DNA of 64,000 nucleotides from Humibacillus sp. Its GTDB lineage: Bacteria > Actinomycetota > Actinomycetes > Actinomycetales > Dermatophilaceae. Location of the stretch: contig JAKDLG010000002.1 in the NCBI GenBank assembly GCA_030452985.1, positions 1 through 64,000 on the forward strand, given 5' to 3'. Shown in pieces: positions 1 to 8,672 of this stretch. Numbering within the stretch: the stretch's first letter is position 1; every line of letters begins with the position of its first letter. A program made the translations under genes and the position numbers. A model generated the notes under the pieces. That model made no database searches. It saw nothing but the letters and a program-made list of their open reading frames with translations, and was not told the origin of the DNA.

Positions 1-55
1 ACCCCGCGAACGACTCGTTCGAGGTCGAACGCCGCGGTATGCCGAGGCGTTCGAC
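1..55. repeat. Palindromic repeat element, copy 1 (left of hisI)
   Basis: Bases 1-38 are the exact reverse complement of 559-596, so hisI lies between inverted copies. The element has two nested inverted repeats: CGAACGA/TCGTTCG around one base (7-21), and GTCGAACGCC/GGCGTTCGAC with a 12-base loop (24-33 and 46-55). A further GGCGTTCGAC half-site follows at 65-74. The element starts at the window edge and may extend further. It lies 3' of hisI and could end its transcript, but no T-run is seen. Confidence 0.75.
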
Positions 56-105
56 CACCAGCACGGCGTTCGACTCCGAAGGGCGCCTCAGGGGCTGAGT
101 CGCCC

Positions 106-483
106 CTACTCGCGTGTTCCGACTGCAGCCGGCAGCAACCGGGCGTCGAAGCAGGTGTGGTCACCGGTGTGACAGGCTCCACCCTCCTGGTCGACCGAGA
201 CGAGCAGTGCGTCGCCGTCGCAGTCGAGACGCACCGTCTTGACCCACTGGGCGTGCCCGCTCGTGTCACCTTTGCGCCAGTACTCCTCGCGGCTCCGGGA
301 CCAGAACGTCACCCGACCCTCGGTGAGGGTGCGGCGCAGCGCCTCGTCGTCCATCCACCCGACCATCAGCACCTCGAGGGTGTCGTGCTGCTGCACCACC
401 GCCGCCACGAGCCCGTGACGGTCACGCTTCAGCAGCTCGGCGATGGCGGGGTCAAGGCGGGCGTTCCCGGTGGCGTCGTCCAT
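106..483 (-). CDS. hisI: Phosphoribosyl-AMP cyclohydrolase HisI
   Basis: This 125-residue protein opens the purine ring of phosphoribosyl-AMP, the third step of histidine biosynthesis, in the cytosol. Family motifs are present: an [16 protein letters not shown] stretch in the middle, DCDGDALL, and the metal-binding HTGDHTCF near the C terminus. The length matches stand-alone HisI enzymes without a fused HisE domain, and hisE is a separate gene at 10697. The ATG at 483 follows an AGGAGAAG ribosome binding site. The gene stands alone between two copies of a palindromic repeat and is not joined to the other his genes of the window (hisF at 5757, hisE-hisG near 10 kb). Confidence 0.95.
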   Translation of the reverse strand: MDDATGNARLDPAIAELLKRDRHGLVAAVVQQHDTLEVLMVGWMDDEALRRTLTEGRVTFWSRSREEYWRKGDTSGHAQWVKTVRLDCDGDALLVSVDQEGGACHTGDHTCFDARLLPAAVGTRE

Positions 484-522
484 GGTGACATCTTCTCCTG
501 GCGGTGAAAACCCGAGAAGTGT

Positions 523-596
523 GTCGAACGCCGCGCTGGTGACCGACCGCGTCGGTACACCGCGGCGTTCGACCTCGAACGAGTCGTTCGCGGGGT
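523..596. repeat. Palindromic repeat element, copy 2 (right of hisI)
   Basis: A perfect 13-bp inverted repeat (GTCGAACGCCGCG at 523-535, CGCGGCGTTCGAC at 561-573) is followed by the odd palindrome CGAACGAGTCGTTCG at 576-590. Bases 559-596 equal the reverse complement of 1-38. The element fills most of the space between hisI and the ABC exporter genes, so it would lie at the 3' end of the exporter transcript and within the hisI upstream region. Confidence 0.75.
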
Positions 597-620
597 GGGC
601 AGGGGTAGGTCAGGGGTGGG

Positions 621-2432
621 TCAGACGGTGGTCTGCTGGGCCACCCACGAGTCGTGCAGACGTGAGTACACGCCGCCGAGGCGTACCAGCTCGGTGTGGT
701 GACCGCGCTCGACGATGCGGCCGGCATCCACCACGATGACCTCGTCGGCCGCCTGCGCGGTCGAGAGCCGGTGCGCGATGGCGATCGAGGTGCGCCCACG
801 GGTGAGCGAGTCGAGGGCGCGTTGCAGCCTCACCTCGGTGCTCGGGTCGACCGCAGAGGTCGCCTCGTCGAGCACGAGCAGGTCGGGGTCGGCCAGGTAG
901 GCACGGGCCAAGGCCACGAGCTGTCGCTCCCCCGCCGAGAGCGACTCCCCGCGTTGGCCGACATCGGTGGCTAGGCCGAGCGGCAGGGTGGAGACCCACG
1001 GGTCGAGCCCGAGCTCGGTCAGGGTGAGCCGCACGTCGTCGTCGCTGGCGTCGGGGCGTCCGAACCGCACGTTGTCGAGCAGCGTGCCGTCGAAGAGGAA
1101 GCCCTCCTGCGGCACGAGCACGACGCGGGAGCGCAGCGTGGAGAACCGGATGCTGTGCAGGTCGGCCCCGTCGAGCTGCACCCTGCCGGTGGTGGGGTCC
1201 ATCAGGCGGGTCAGCAGCTTGGCCAGGGTCGACTTGCCCGAACCGGTCTCGCCGACGATCGCGACCCGGCTGCGCGGCGCGATGGTGAGGTCGATGTCGT
1301 GCAGCACCGGCTCCCCACCGGGGTAGGCGAACCCGACGCCACTGAACTGCACGGTGATCGGCCCACGAGGCAGCGTGACACCGCGCTCGCCCGGGTCTGC
1401 CACGTCGGCATCCGTGTCGATGATGCCGATCACGCGACGCCAGCCGGCCACGGCATTCTGCATCTCGTTGAGGATCTCGGTCGCCTGCTGCACCGGCTGC
1501 GTGAACAGGTTGACGAGGAAGAGGAAGGCGAGCAGCTCACCCAAGGTGAGGCTGCCCCTCGCTGCGAGCACGGTGCCCACGACGAGCACGACGGCTGTGG
1601 TCATGCCCGACACCAGCTGGCCGGAGGTGAAGGCGATCACCGAGCGGGCCTGGGCCCCGATGGCGGCCTTGCGGTGGGCCTCGACGGCAGCGTCGATGCG
1701 TTCGGCGGTGCGCTCCTCGACGCCGTAGGCCCGGATCGCCTGGGCGCCGACCACTGCCTCGGAAACGGCGCCGAGCATGTCGCCGACGCGCTCCCGGACC
1801 CCCGTGTAGGCGCGGCCGACGATGCCCTGGAACCTGCGGATGATGAAGAACAGCGGCACGAAGCACACCCACACCACGAGCCCGAGCAACGGGCTGTAGA
1901 CCACCATCAGAACCGTGGCGAGGGTGATCTGCGCGACGTTGATGATCAGCATCAGGCCGCCGAACTGCACGAACGTCGAGATGGTGTCGACATCGGAGGT
2001 CACCCGGGAGACGAGCGACCCGCGTCGCTCGGTGTTCTGGGTCAGCATCGCCAGGTCGTGGATGTGCCGGAACGCCTTGGTGCGCAGCGTCGCCAGGCCG
2101 TTCTCGGACGCCTGGAAGAGCCTGACGTTGACGAAGTAGGCGGAGAAGGCCGTGACCACGACCCCGGCCAGGGCGACCCCGATGTACATCGCCACACTGC
2201 CGAGGTCAGGGCCCCCGTCGGCGAGCAGCCCCTCGTCGGTGATGCGCTGGACCACGAAGGGCACCAGCACACGCCCCAGGGTCGAGAGCACCGCCAGCAT
2301 GACGGTGACCCAGATTCCCTTCTTCAGCTCGGGTGAGAGCACGAAACCCCGCTTGAGCGTGGCCCAGGTCGACATCTCGGTGCCCGAGGCGATGCCGTGG
2401 TGCTCGACGATCGGCTGGCCGCGCATGCTCAT
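621..2432 (-). CDS. ABC exporter half-transporter, catalytic-site subunit
   Basis: This 603-residue protein has an N-terminal six-helix exporter domain and a C-terminal nucleotide-binding domain. Walker A GETGSGKST lies near residues 394-402, Walker B ends LVLDE with the catalytic Glu near 523, and the switch His of IAIAHRLS is near 554. The signature motif is degenerate, LSAGE instead of LSGGQ (near 498). It overlaps the upstream half-transporter by 4 bases (ATGA), and a GAGGAGG site precedes the ATG at 2432, so I did not use the longer reading frame from 2519. In family terms it pairs with its neighbour as a heterodimeric multidrug or lipid exporter. The substrate cannot be read from sequence. 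Confidence 0.88.
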   Translation of the reverse strand: MSMRGQPIVEHHGIASGTEMSTWATLKRGFVLSPELKKGIWVTVMLAVLSTLGRVLVPFVVQRITDEGLLADGGPDLGSVAMYIGVALAGVVVTAFSAYFVNVRLFQASENGLATLRTKAFRHIHDLAMLTQNTERRGSLVSRVTSDVDTISTFVQFGGLMLIINVAQITLATVLMVVYSPLLGLVVWVCFVPLFFIIRRFQGIVGRAYTGVRERVGDMLGAVSEAVVGAQAIRAYGVEERTAERIDAAVEAHRKAAIGAQARSVIAFTSGQLVSGMTTAVVLVVGTVLAARGSLTLGELLAFLFLVNLFTQPVQQATEILNEMQNAVAGWRRVIGIIDTDADVADPGERGVTLPRGPITVQFSGVGFAYPGGEPVLHDIDLTIAPRSRVAIVGETGSGKSTLAKLLTRLMDPTTGRVQLDGADLHSIRFSTLRSRVVLVPQEGFLFDGTLLDNVRFGRPDASDDDVRLTLTELGLDPWVSTLPLGLATDVGQRGESLSAGERQLVALARAYLADPDLLVLDEATSAVDPSTEVRLQRALDSLTRGRTSIAIAHRLSTAQAADEVIVVDAGRIVERGHHTELVRLGGVYSRLHDSWVAQQTTV

Positions 2433-4255
2433 CGCGACACCTCCTCGTCGGCGGCGACGGCGTCTCGTTCCGCTGACTCGCGGGCGTAGGCCGTGACGAG
2501 CCGTTCGTAGCCGGCGCACCGGGAGAGCAGCTGGTCGTGCGAGCCGTGGTCGATGACCCGGCCCTGCTCGAGATAGACGACCTCGTCGGCGAGCAGGATG
2601 GTGGCCATCCGGTAGGCGACGACGAGCACGGTGGTGCCGCTGCTCGCCGCACGCAGCCGCGAGAGGATCGCCTGTTCGACGCTCGGGTCGACGGCCGAGG
2701 TCGCGTCGTCGAGGATGAGCAGCTGCGGCTCACGGATCACCGCACGGGCGAGGGCGATCCGCTGCCGTTGCCCGCCCGAGAGGCTGGCCCCGCGCTCCCC
2801 CACGTGGGTGTCGAGCCTGTCGTGGAGGTCGGCCACGAAGCCTGCTGCCTGCGCAACGTCGAGGGCTCGCCAGACCGTGTCGTCGTCGTGGTCGACACCG
2901 AGGGTGATGTTGCCGCGGACGCTGTCGTCGAACATGAAGGTCTGCTGGGCCACGAGGGCGGCCACCTCGGGGATGCCGCCGTGACGCACCTCGCGCAGGT
3001 CGATGCCATCAACCAGCACCGCCCCAGTGTCGGGGTCGACCAGCCGCATCATCAGGTTGGTCAGCGTCGACTTGCCGCTGCCGGTGGGGCCCACCAGCGC
3101 CACTGTCGAGCCGGGCGCCACGTCGAGGCTGACGTCGACGACCGCCGGGTTGAGGTCTGCATCGCCCTGCTCGGTCTCGATCTCGTAGGCGTAGGACAGC
3201 GACTCCGCCTGCAGGTGGCCGGCGGCGCCGGTCGGCAGGCCGCGGGCCCCGTACTCCATGCTGCCCTCCGCGTCGAGCACCGCAGAGACGCGCTTCCAGC
3301 CGACCACGGCGCGAGGCAGCTCGGCGAGCACCCAGCCGAGGGCGCGCACCGGGAAGGCGAGGATGGAGAAGAGGTAGGCGATCTGCACCACCTCTGCGGG
3401 CGAGAGCAGGCCACTGCGAACCCGCAACGTGCCTACCAGGAGCACCGCGAGCGTGCCGATCGTGGGGATCGCCTCGATGGCGGGGTCGAACCGCCCGCGC
3501 GTGCGGCCCACCTCGATGTTCGCGTCACGCAGCTCGTGGGTCACGTCGCGGAAGCGGTCGGCCTCGTGGTCCTCGCGGCCGAGCGACTTGACGATGAGAG
3601 CCGCCTCGAAGCTCTCGTGGGCGACCTCGGAGACGTCGGCCCGCAGCTGCTGGGCCCGCGTGACCCGCGGCGACATGGCGCGCTGGAAGGCGACGTTGGC
3701 GACGAAGAGCATCGGGAAGACCGTCAGGCCCACGACGGCGAGCCACGGGTCGACGATGACCATCTGCAGCACTCCGAAGACCAGCATGACCACGACGCCG
3801 AGCGCCATCGGCAAGGGCCCGAAGATGTTCCAGGTGGCCTCCACATCGGCGTTCGCGTTCGACAGCAGCTGCCCCGAGGGGTGCTTGTGGTGCCAGCTGA
3901 GCGGCAGCTTCAGATACTGACGCGTCACCTGACGGCGGTACATCGCCCCGAGGTTGAACATGGCCACACCGCCCGCCAGGCGGCGGCCGATGACCCCGAT
4001 GATGGTGGTCAGCACCACGGCCGACATGACTCCACCGATGAACCACAGCTGCCCGGCCGTCACCGATCGGGCCGCGATGGCAGGGGTGACCGCCCGGTCG
4101 ACGACGTAACCGATCGCCGCCGCCGTGAGGCTCGTCATGATGCCGTAGACCACGCTGCCCACGACGGCGAGGGCGAACCAGCGTGGCTGGCCTCTGATGC
4201 CGCGCCGGATGACGCTCCAGCCCTCGAGCAGGGTCGAGGGGGTGGCCGTGCTCAC
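2429..4255 (-). CDS. ABC exporter half-transporter, degenerate-site subunit
   Basis: This 608-residue membrane ABC protein has an exporter domain followed by an ATPase domain. Walker A GPTGSGKST is at about 389-397 and a canonical LSGGQ at about 492-496. The residue after Walker B is Asp instead of Glu (LILDD, 516-517), and the switch His is Tyr (VVAYRMA, residue 548). Its own site should therefore be non-hydrolytic, while its intact signature completes the active site of the partner encoded downstream. This is the known arrangement of heterodimeric exporters such as TM287/288 and BmrCD. A GTG start at 4255 follows AGGGAGA. It is first in the two-gene operon. Confidence 0.88.
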   Translation of the reverse strand: MSTATPSTLLEGWSVIRRGIRGQPRWFALAVVGSVVYGIMTSLTAAAIGYVVDRAVTPAIAARSVTAGQLWFIGGVMSAVVLTTIIGVIGRRLAGGVAMFNLGAMYRRQVTRQYLKLPLSWHHKHPSGQLLSNANADVEATWNIFGPLPMALGVVVMLVFGVLQMVIVDPWLAVVGLTVFPMLFVANVAFQRAMSPRVTRAQQLRADVSEVAHESFEAALIVKSLGREDHEADRFRDVTHELRDANIEVGRTRGRFDPAIEAIPTIGTLAVLLVGTLRVRSGLLSPAEVVQIAYLFSILAFPVRALGWVLAELPRAVVGWKRVSAVLDAEGSMEYGARGLPTGAAGHLQAESLSYAYEIETEQGDADLNPAVVDVSLDVAPGSTVALVGPTGSGKSTLTNLMMRLVDPDTGAVLVDGIDLREVRHGGIPEVAALVAQQTFMFDDSVRGNITLGVDHDDDTVWRALDVAQAAGFVADLHDRLDTHVGERGASLSGGQRQRIALARAVIREPQLLILDDATSAVDPSVEQAILSRLRAASSGTTVLVVAYRMATILLADEVVYLEQGRVIDHGSHDQLLSRCAGYERLVTAYARESAERDAVAADEEVSR

Positions 4256-4309
4256 GTGGCGTTCTCCCTGCTGCGTTGACGTGGCGGGTGCTCTCGTCGA
4301 GACTCGTTG

Positions 4310-4325
4310 CGAGTTGTACTACTCG
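4310..4325. promoter_or_regulatory. Possible operator upstream of the ABC exporter operon
   Basis: CGAGT/ACTCG half-sites flank six bases (TGTACT), about 55 bp upstream of the first exporter gene. Repressor sites often look like this near drug exporters, but no regulator gene is adjacent and the half-sites are only 5 bp. Weak call. Confidence 0.2.
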
Positions 4326-4410
4326 AACAGTCAGCGTCTCACGACCCCCCGACAACGGGCACCGGCACGCCGGTTATTCCGGAGGCCGCTGGCCGGGTCG
4401 ATAGTGCTGC

Positions 4411-4932
4411 TCAGAGCCCGGTCGGAACCCAGTAGCGACAGCTGCCGGCGCGTTCGTCCTCCAGCCTCCCGCCGACCCTCTCGATGGTGCGGGCCGACGC
4501 CACGTTGTCGGGGTCGCAGGTGATGAGTACGCGGTCGAGGCCGCGCGCCGACGCCATCGAGAGCGCGAGACGAACCGCGGCGGTCGCCACGCCCCGCCGG
4601 CGGAACCCGGGTTCGACGGCATACCCGAGGTGGCCCCCGACGACGAGTAGAGCGGGGTTGAGGGCGTGACGCAGAGCGACGGTCCCGACGACGCGGTCAG
4701 CGTCGACGACCCAGCGGTAGGAGCTGGGCACCCTGCCCTCGGGCAGCTCCACGTCGTCCCTGGCCTGCTCGACCAGCCAGTCGACCCACACCGCGAACAC
4801 GGCGGGGTCACGCAGCCGGCCGCGATCTTCCGCGCGCAACGACGACCCGTGGATCACCTCGGCCCCGAACGCGTCGACCATGGTCCACCACGAGTCGGCC
4901 AGGTCGACGGTGGGGCGCACGAGCTCGATCAT
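4411..4932 (-). CDS. GNAT-family N-acetyltransferase
   Basis: This 173-residue cytosolic protein has the GNAT fold. Its acetyl-CoA motif is visible as VEPGFRRRGVATAAV in the middle, followed by the helix region VLITCDPDNVASARTIERVGG, which resembles RimJ-like and aminoglycoside-type acetyltransferases. The ATG at 4932 gives a normal family length. It is a single gene, divergent from the TIGR03085 gene at 5007, with 74 bp between the start codons. The substrate is not predictable. Confidence 0.85.
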   Translation of the reverse strand: MIELVRPTVDLADSWWTMVDAFGAEVIHGSSLRAEDRGRLRDPAVFAVWVDWLVEQARDDVELPEGRVPSSYRWVVDADRVVGTVALRHALNPALLVVGGHLGYAVEPGFRRRGVATAAVRLALSMASARGLDRVLITCDPDNVASARTIERVGGRLEDERAGSCRYWVPTGL

Positions 4933-5006
4933 CCACCGAGGGTACGGGTCGCCCGATCACCCTCCACCGGGTTCTCGGCCGCCGCCCGAATGGTTGGATG
5001 GTCGAT

Positions 5007-5645
5007 ATGACACGCCACGCACAGTCCGAACGTCACGCGCTCTGCGACGAGCTGGACCGTCTTGGGCCCGAGGCCGACACCATCGACGACGGATGGCGCG
5101 CCAAGGACCTCGCCGCGCACCTGCTCATCCGCGAGACCCGGCCCGACCTCTTGGCCGGCCTCTTCATCCCGGCGCTCGCCGGCCGAACCGATCGGGGCAT
5201 GGCATCGGCGGCGGCGGGCGACTTCGGTGCGCTGGTGCAGAAGATCCGCTCGGGGCCGCCGGTCTGGAACCCGATGGCGATCCCGGCGGTCGACGAGAAG
5301 GCCAACCTCACGGAGTTCTTCGTCCACTTCGAGGACCTGCGGCGGGCCCAGCCCGACTGGACCCCCCGCAGCCTGTCCACCGAGCTGCAGCAGTCCCTCT
5401 GGGCCGCCCTCAAGTCTGGCTCGAAGCTGCTGCTACGCAAGGCGCCGACGGGCGTCGTGCTGATCGCGAACGGTCTGGGGCGCCACGCCGCCAAGGCACC
5501 GGGTGCCGGCGGCACGGTCGTCGTGCGCGGGCCGGTGGGTGAGCTGGTGCTGTTCGCGTTCGGCCGTGAGCGGGTGGCCCAGGTCACCTTCGAGGGCGAC
5601 GACGACGACGTGGCCGCGCTGCGGGGTGCGAACTTCGGCGTCTGA
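5007..5645 (+). CDS. TIGR03085 family protein (DinB/maleylpyruvate isomerase-like fold)
   Basis: This 212-residue protein begins with a metal-dependent DinB-like four-helix domain typical of actinobacterial TIGR03085 proteins. Visible family features are an N-terminal ERHALCDEL segment, DGWRAKDLAAHLLIRETRPD with the conserved His, and a central WNPMAIPAVDEKANLTEFFVHFEDLRRA segment with a further His. Biochemical function is unknown for the family; thiol-dependent (mycothiol) chemistry has been proposed for related proteins. I chose ATG 5007 over ATG 4998 because GGATGG lies at a suitable distance from 5007. No operon partner is evident. Confidence 0.8.
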   Translation: MTRHAQSERHALCDELDRLGPEADTIDDGWRAKDLAAHLLIRETRPDLLAGLFIPALAGRTDRGMASAAAGDFGALVQKIRSGPPVWNPMAIPAVDEKANLTEFFVHFEDLRRAQPDWTPRSLSTELQQSLWAALKSGSKLLLRKAPTGVVLIANGLGRHAAKAPGAGGTVVVRGPVGELVLFAFGRERVAQVTFEGDDDDVAALRGANFGV

Positions 5646-5756
5646 ACCCCCGGACAAGGCCGCATCAAGCTGCGGGTCAGTCTGCGGTTGGGGTTGTCCT
5701 GACGACCACCAGCGCCAACTGATCTGCCGACAGATCGGGTCGGACGGCAGCGAATC

Positions 5757-6530
5757 TCAGCGAACGGTGATGCCCGCCTCGCGAAGGGCGGCCTTGACCT
5801 GGGCGACCGTCAGCTCGCCGAAGTGGAAGACGCTGGCGGCCAGCACGGCATCCGCACCGGCTGCCGCGGCCGGCGCGAAGTGCTCGGCCCGCCCGGCACC
5901 ACCACTCGCGATGAGAGGCACCGTTACCGCGGCGCGCACCTGGCGGATCAGCTCGAGGTCGAAGCCGTTCTTGGTGCCGTCGGCATCCATCGAGTTGAGC
6001 AGGATCTCGCCCGCCCCGAGCTCGGCGGCGCGCGCGCACCACTGCACGGCGTCGAGGTCGACGGCGGTGCGGCCGCCGTGAGTGGTCATCACGAAGTCGT
6101 CGGTGGGTCGACCCTCGTCACCTCGCCTTCGCCGCACGTCGGCCGAGAGCACCAGCACCTGGGCCCCGAAGCGGTCGGCGATCTCGGCGATGAGCTCGGG
6201 GCGCGCGATCGCCGCGGTGTTGACGCCCACCTTGTCGGCGCCGGCGCGAAGCAGCCGGTCGACGTCGTGGGCCGTGCGAACGCCGCCTCCGACCGTGAGC
6301 GGGATGAACACCTGCTCGGCCGTGCGCCGAACCACCTCGAAGGTCGTCTCGCGGTTGCCGCTGCTCGCGGTGACATCGAGAAAGGTTAGCTCGTCGACGC
6401 CCTGGTCGGCGTAGCGCTGGGCGAGCTCGACGGGGTCACCGGCATCCTGCAGGTTCTCGAAGTTGACGCCCTTGACGACGCGACCGGCATCGACGTCCAG
6501 ACAGGCGATCACGCGGGTGGCGACGGGCAT
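5757..6530 (-). CDS. hisF: Imidazole glycerol phosphate synthase cyclase subunit HisF
   Basis: This 257-residue TIM barrel uses ammonia from HisH to convert PRFAR into imidazole glycerol phosphate and AICAR. The catalytic Asp residues are seen in [16 protein letters not shown] near the N terminus and in LSADVRRR mid-sequence. The phosphate-binding loops LTVGGGVRT and LIASGGAG are intact. The frame is open upstream to 6665, but homology begins at [13 protein letters not shown], so the start is ATG 6530. HisH is not in the window. The gene is divergent from the P-loop kinase at 6644, sharing about 110 bp of upstream DNA. Confidence 0.95.
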   Translation of the reverse strand: MPVATRVIACLDVDAGRVVKGVNFENLQDAGDPVELAQRYADQGVDELTFLDVTASSGNRETTFEVVRRTAEQVFIPLTVGGGVRTAHDVDRLLRAGADKVGVNTAAIARPELIAEIADRFGAQVLVLSADVRRRRGDEGRPTDDFVMTTHGGRTAVDLDAVQWCARAAELGAGEILLNSMDADGTKNGFDLELIRQVRAAVTVPLIASGGAGRAEHFAPAAAAGADAVLAASVFHFGELTVAQVKAALREAGITVR

Positions 6531-6643
6531 GAGCCCAATGTAGGCGAGCAGCCGTCGGGTGCCGGCACCGCCAGCCATCGCCCGGCACCGACCGGACCGA
6601 TCCGGCATCCTGGATGAGCGGCCTCCGCAGTAGGGTCGCCGCC

Positions 6644-7258
6644 ATGTGGGACGACATCTCGGCATCCCCCGAACCCGAGCGTGTCGCGACCATCACGGCG
6701 CTCGCGGTGGCGGCCACGCCTCGGTGCAGTTCAACGGTCGTGGTCGCCATCGACGGAACGAGCGGGGCCGGCAAGACCACTTTGGCGCAGGGCGTGGTCG
6801 CCGCGCTCGCCGCACTGCCTGGCGAGCCCGGCGGTGCTTCCACCACCGATGTCGGGCTCGTGCACATGGACCATCTCTACCCGGGCTGGGACGGCCTCCA
6901 GGTGGCCCCGGACCTGCTGACCACCCAGGTGCTCGCGCCGATCGCTCGCGGCGAGCCCGCGGCCTACCGGGTCTGGAGCTGGCTGCGGAACGAGTGGAAG
7001 GGCAGCCGCGCCGTGGCACCGTCGCGGTTCCTCGTGGTCGAGGGCTGCGGTTCGAGCGTCATGCCGGCCGGGGCGTATGCCGCCGTGCGGGTGTTCATGG
7101 AGGCCGACCGAGGGCTGCGGATGGAGCGTGGCATCGCCCGTGACGGTGAGGCCTACCGGCCGAACTGGCAGCGATGGGCCGACCAAGAGACCGCGCTGTT
7201 CGACGCCGACGGAACGAGACGGCGAGCCGACCTCGTCATCGACACCTCTAATGTCTGA
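6644..7258 (+). CDS. Uridine-kinase-like P-loop NTPase/kinase
   Basis: This 204-residue cytosolic protein has a Walker A motif, GTSGAGKT, about 30 residues from the start. A downstream [11 protein letters not shown] segment resembles the substrate-binding Asp region of uridine kinase-like proteins. VVEGCGSS and an arginine-rich [16 protein letters not shown] lid-like segment follow. The fold class is well supported, but whether the substrate is a nucleoside is not known. ATG 6644 is preferred over ATG 6614 because AGGG lies about 9 bases upstream. The MFS permease gene starts 3 bases after the stop, suggesting co-transcription. Confidence 0.75.
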   Translation: MWDDISASPEPERVATITALAVAATPRCSSTVVVAIDGTSGAGKTTLAQGVVAALAALPGEPGGASTTDVGLVHMDHLYPGWDGLQVAPDLLTTQVLAPIARGEPAAYRVWSWLRNEWKGSRAVAPSRFLVVEGCGSSVMPAGAYAAVRVFMEADRGLRMERGIARDGEAYRPNWQRWADQETALFDADGTRRRADLVIDTSNV

Positions 7259-7261
7259 GAG

Positions 7262-8545
7262 ATGCAGGATGTGCGGCCGCCCGAGCCCGGGCCTGGAGTG
7301 AGCGACGGGTCCGGCAGGCTCACCGCTCGCCGGGCGAGGGTCCCCGGCCTGGTGCGACCGCTGCCTGCCGTCTGGGTGATGGCCGCGGTCCTGGTCGCCG
7401 TGGCGACCAACCTGCGCATCGCAATCACCAGCGTTCCCCCGCTGCTCGACGTGATCTCCGCCGACCTGGGCCTCTCCCACGCCGCGGCCGGTGCCCTGAC
7501 GACGCTCCCGGTGCTGTGCATGGGCCTGTTCGCCCCCGCGGCAAGCCCCTTGGCGCATCGCTTCGGCGCCGTGGCGACCGTGCTCGCCGCCGCCGTCGCC
7601 GTGCTGCTCGGCACGCTCAGCCGTTTTGAGGGTCAGCACGTGGTCGTGCTCTACGTGGGTACCTTCGTGGCCGGAGTCGGCATCGCCGTGGGCGGCACGT
7701 TGCTGCCGCGCTTGGTCAAGACATTCTTCCCTCCCGAACGGGTGGGGCTGGTCACCGGCCTCTACATGCTCGCCATGATGGCCGGCGCCGCCGGCAGCTC
7801 GGCAGCGTCGGTGCCACTGGCCGCCCTGTTCGGCTCGTGGCAGGCCTCGCTCGGTTCGTGGAGCCTCCTCGCGCTGCTGGGGGCTCTCGCCTGGGCCCCG
7901 TTCACCCGGCGGGCCAACCCCCACAGCCTGAGCGGCAGCGTCGACACGCCTGGCACGAATACCGCTGCGCGCCTCCCGTGGCGCCACCCGACGGCCTGGC
8001 TGTTGGCCGGCTACTTGGCCATGCAGTCGTGGGCCTTCTACTCGACCGTGACGTGGCTGGCGCCCACCTACGTCGAGCACGGCTGGTCACCGGAGTCAGC
8101 CGGCTACCTCGCAGCGGTCTTCAGCGGGTCCCAGATCGTGTCGGGCCTGCTCGGGCCGGTGCTGAGCGACCGGGTACGCGACCTCCGCCTGCTGCTGGTG
8201 CCGTTCGCCGCGATCGGCATCGGCGGCTCGCTCGGGGTCTGGCTGGCGCCCGAGGCGGCGCCCTGGGTCTGGGCTATCGTCATCGGGCTCGGCCAGGGGG
8301 CGGCCTTCGCGCTCGGCCTGGTGCTGCTGGTGCGCTACGCCGCCACCCCGCAGGCGAGCGGCCGCCTCAGCGGCATGGTCTTCCTCTGCTCGTACACCGT
8401 GGCCTCGGTGGGGCCGCTCACCATGGGAATGCTTCGCGACGCGACCGGCAGCCTGTCGCTGGTGTGGGCGGTGCTGGCCGCGGCAGGGGCCATCCAGCTG
8501 CTGGTCGCCGTCGCCTTGCGGCCCGACCTGCGCCGGGTGGCGTGA
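7262..8545 (+). CDS. MFS transporter, CynX/NimT-like
   Basis: This 427-residue integral membrane protein shows about 12 hydrophobic segments. The first carries VATNLRIAITSVPPLL, a hallmark of the cyanate/nitroimidazole (CynX/NimT) branch of the major facilitator superfamily. The loop between the two halves is charged and proline-rich (near residues 210-235). It follows the P-loop kinase gene by 3 bases and is probably translated from the same mRNA. Members transport small anions or amphiphiles, and the substrate here is unknown. A palindromic repeat with a short T-run follows the stop and could act as terminator. Confidence 0.85.
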   Translation: MQDVRPPEPGPGVSDGSGRLTARRARVPGLVRPLPAVWVMAAVLVAVATNLRIAITSVPPLLDVISADLGLSHAAAGALTTLPVLCMGLFAPAASPLAHRFGAVATVLAAAVAVLLGTLSRFEGQHVVVLYVGTFVAGVGIAVGGTLLPRLVKTFFPPERVGLVTGLYMLAMMAGAAGSSAASVPLAALFGSWQASLGSWSLLALLGALAWAPFTRRANPHSLSGSVDTPGTNTAARLPWRHPTAWLLAGYLAMQSWAFYSTVTWLAPTYVEHGWSPESAGYLAAVFSGSQIVSGLLGPVLSDRVRDLRLLLVPFAAIGIGGSLGVWLAPEAAPWVWAIVIGLGQGAAFALGLVLLVRYAATPQASGRLSGMVFLCSYTVASVGPLTMGMLRDATGSLSLVWAVLAAAGAIQLLVAVALRPDLRRVA

Positions 8546-8613
8546 GCAGCGGCATCCAGCACTGCCGGGAGCCGTCGGGAGCCACGCACGGAGCTCGAAC
8601 GACGAGCTGGTGA

Positions 8614-8670
8614 GCGAACGCGCTGGCACACCGGCGCGTTCACCCTCGAACGAGTCGTTCGAGGTGGGGT
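8614..8670 (+). terminator. Palindromic repeat element, copy 3, possible terminator between convergent genes
   Basis: GAACGCGC/GCGCGTTC (8616-8623 and 8634-8641) is followed by a 21-bp odd palindrome (8644-8664) with 10-bp arms and then TGGGGTTTT. It shares the 17-mer CTCGAACGAGTCGTTCG with copy 2, and with copy 1 in reverse. It lies between the convergent MFS and flavin reductase genes. The trailing Ts on the plus strand suggest Rho-independent termination of the MFS transcript. Confidence 0.55.
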
Positions 8671-8672
8671 TT

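Noticed and set aside
1155-2336. Long plus-strand open frame (393 codons) opposite the ABC exporter gene
   Set aside because: It is the antisense shadow of a gene with clear ABC motifs; the translation is low-complexity and rich in His, Asp and Arg, as expected from complementary GC-rich codons.
2537-4279. 580-codon plus-strand frame
   Set aside because: Antisense to the degenerate-site ABC subunit; no domain and no ribosome binding site.
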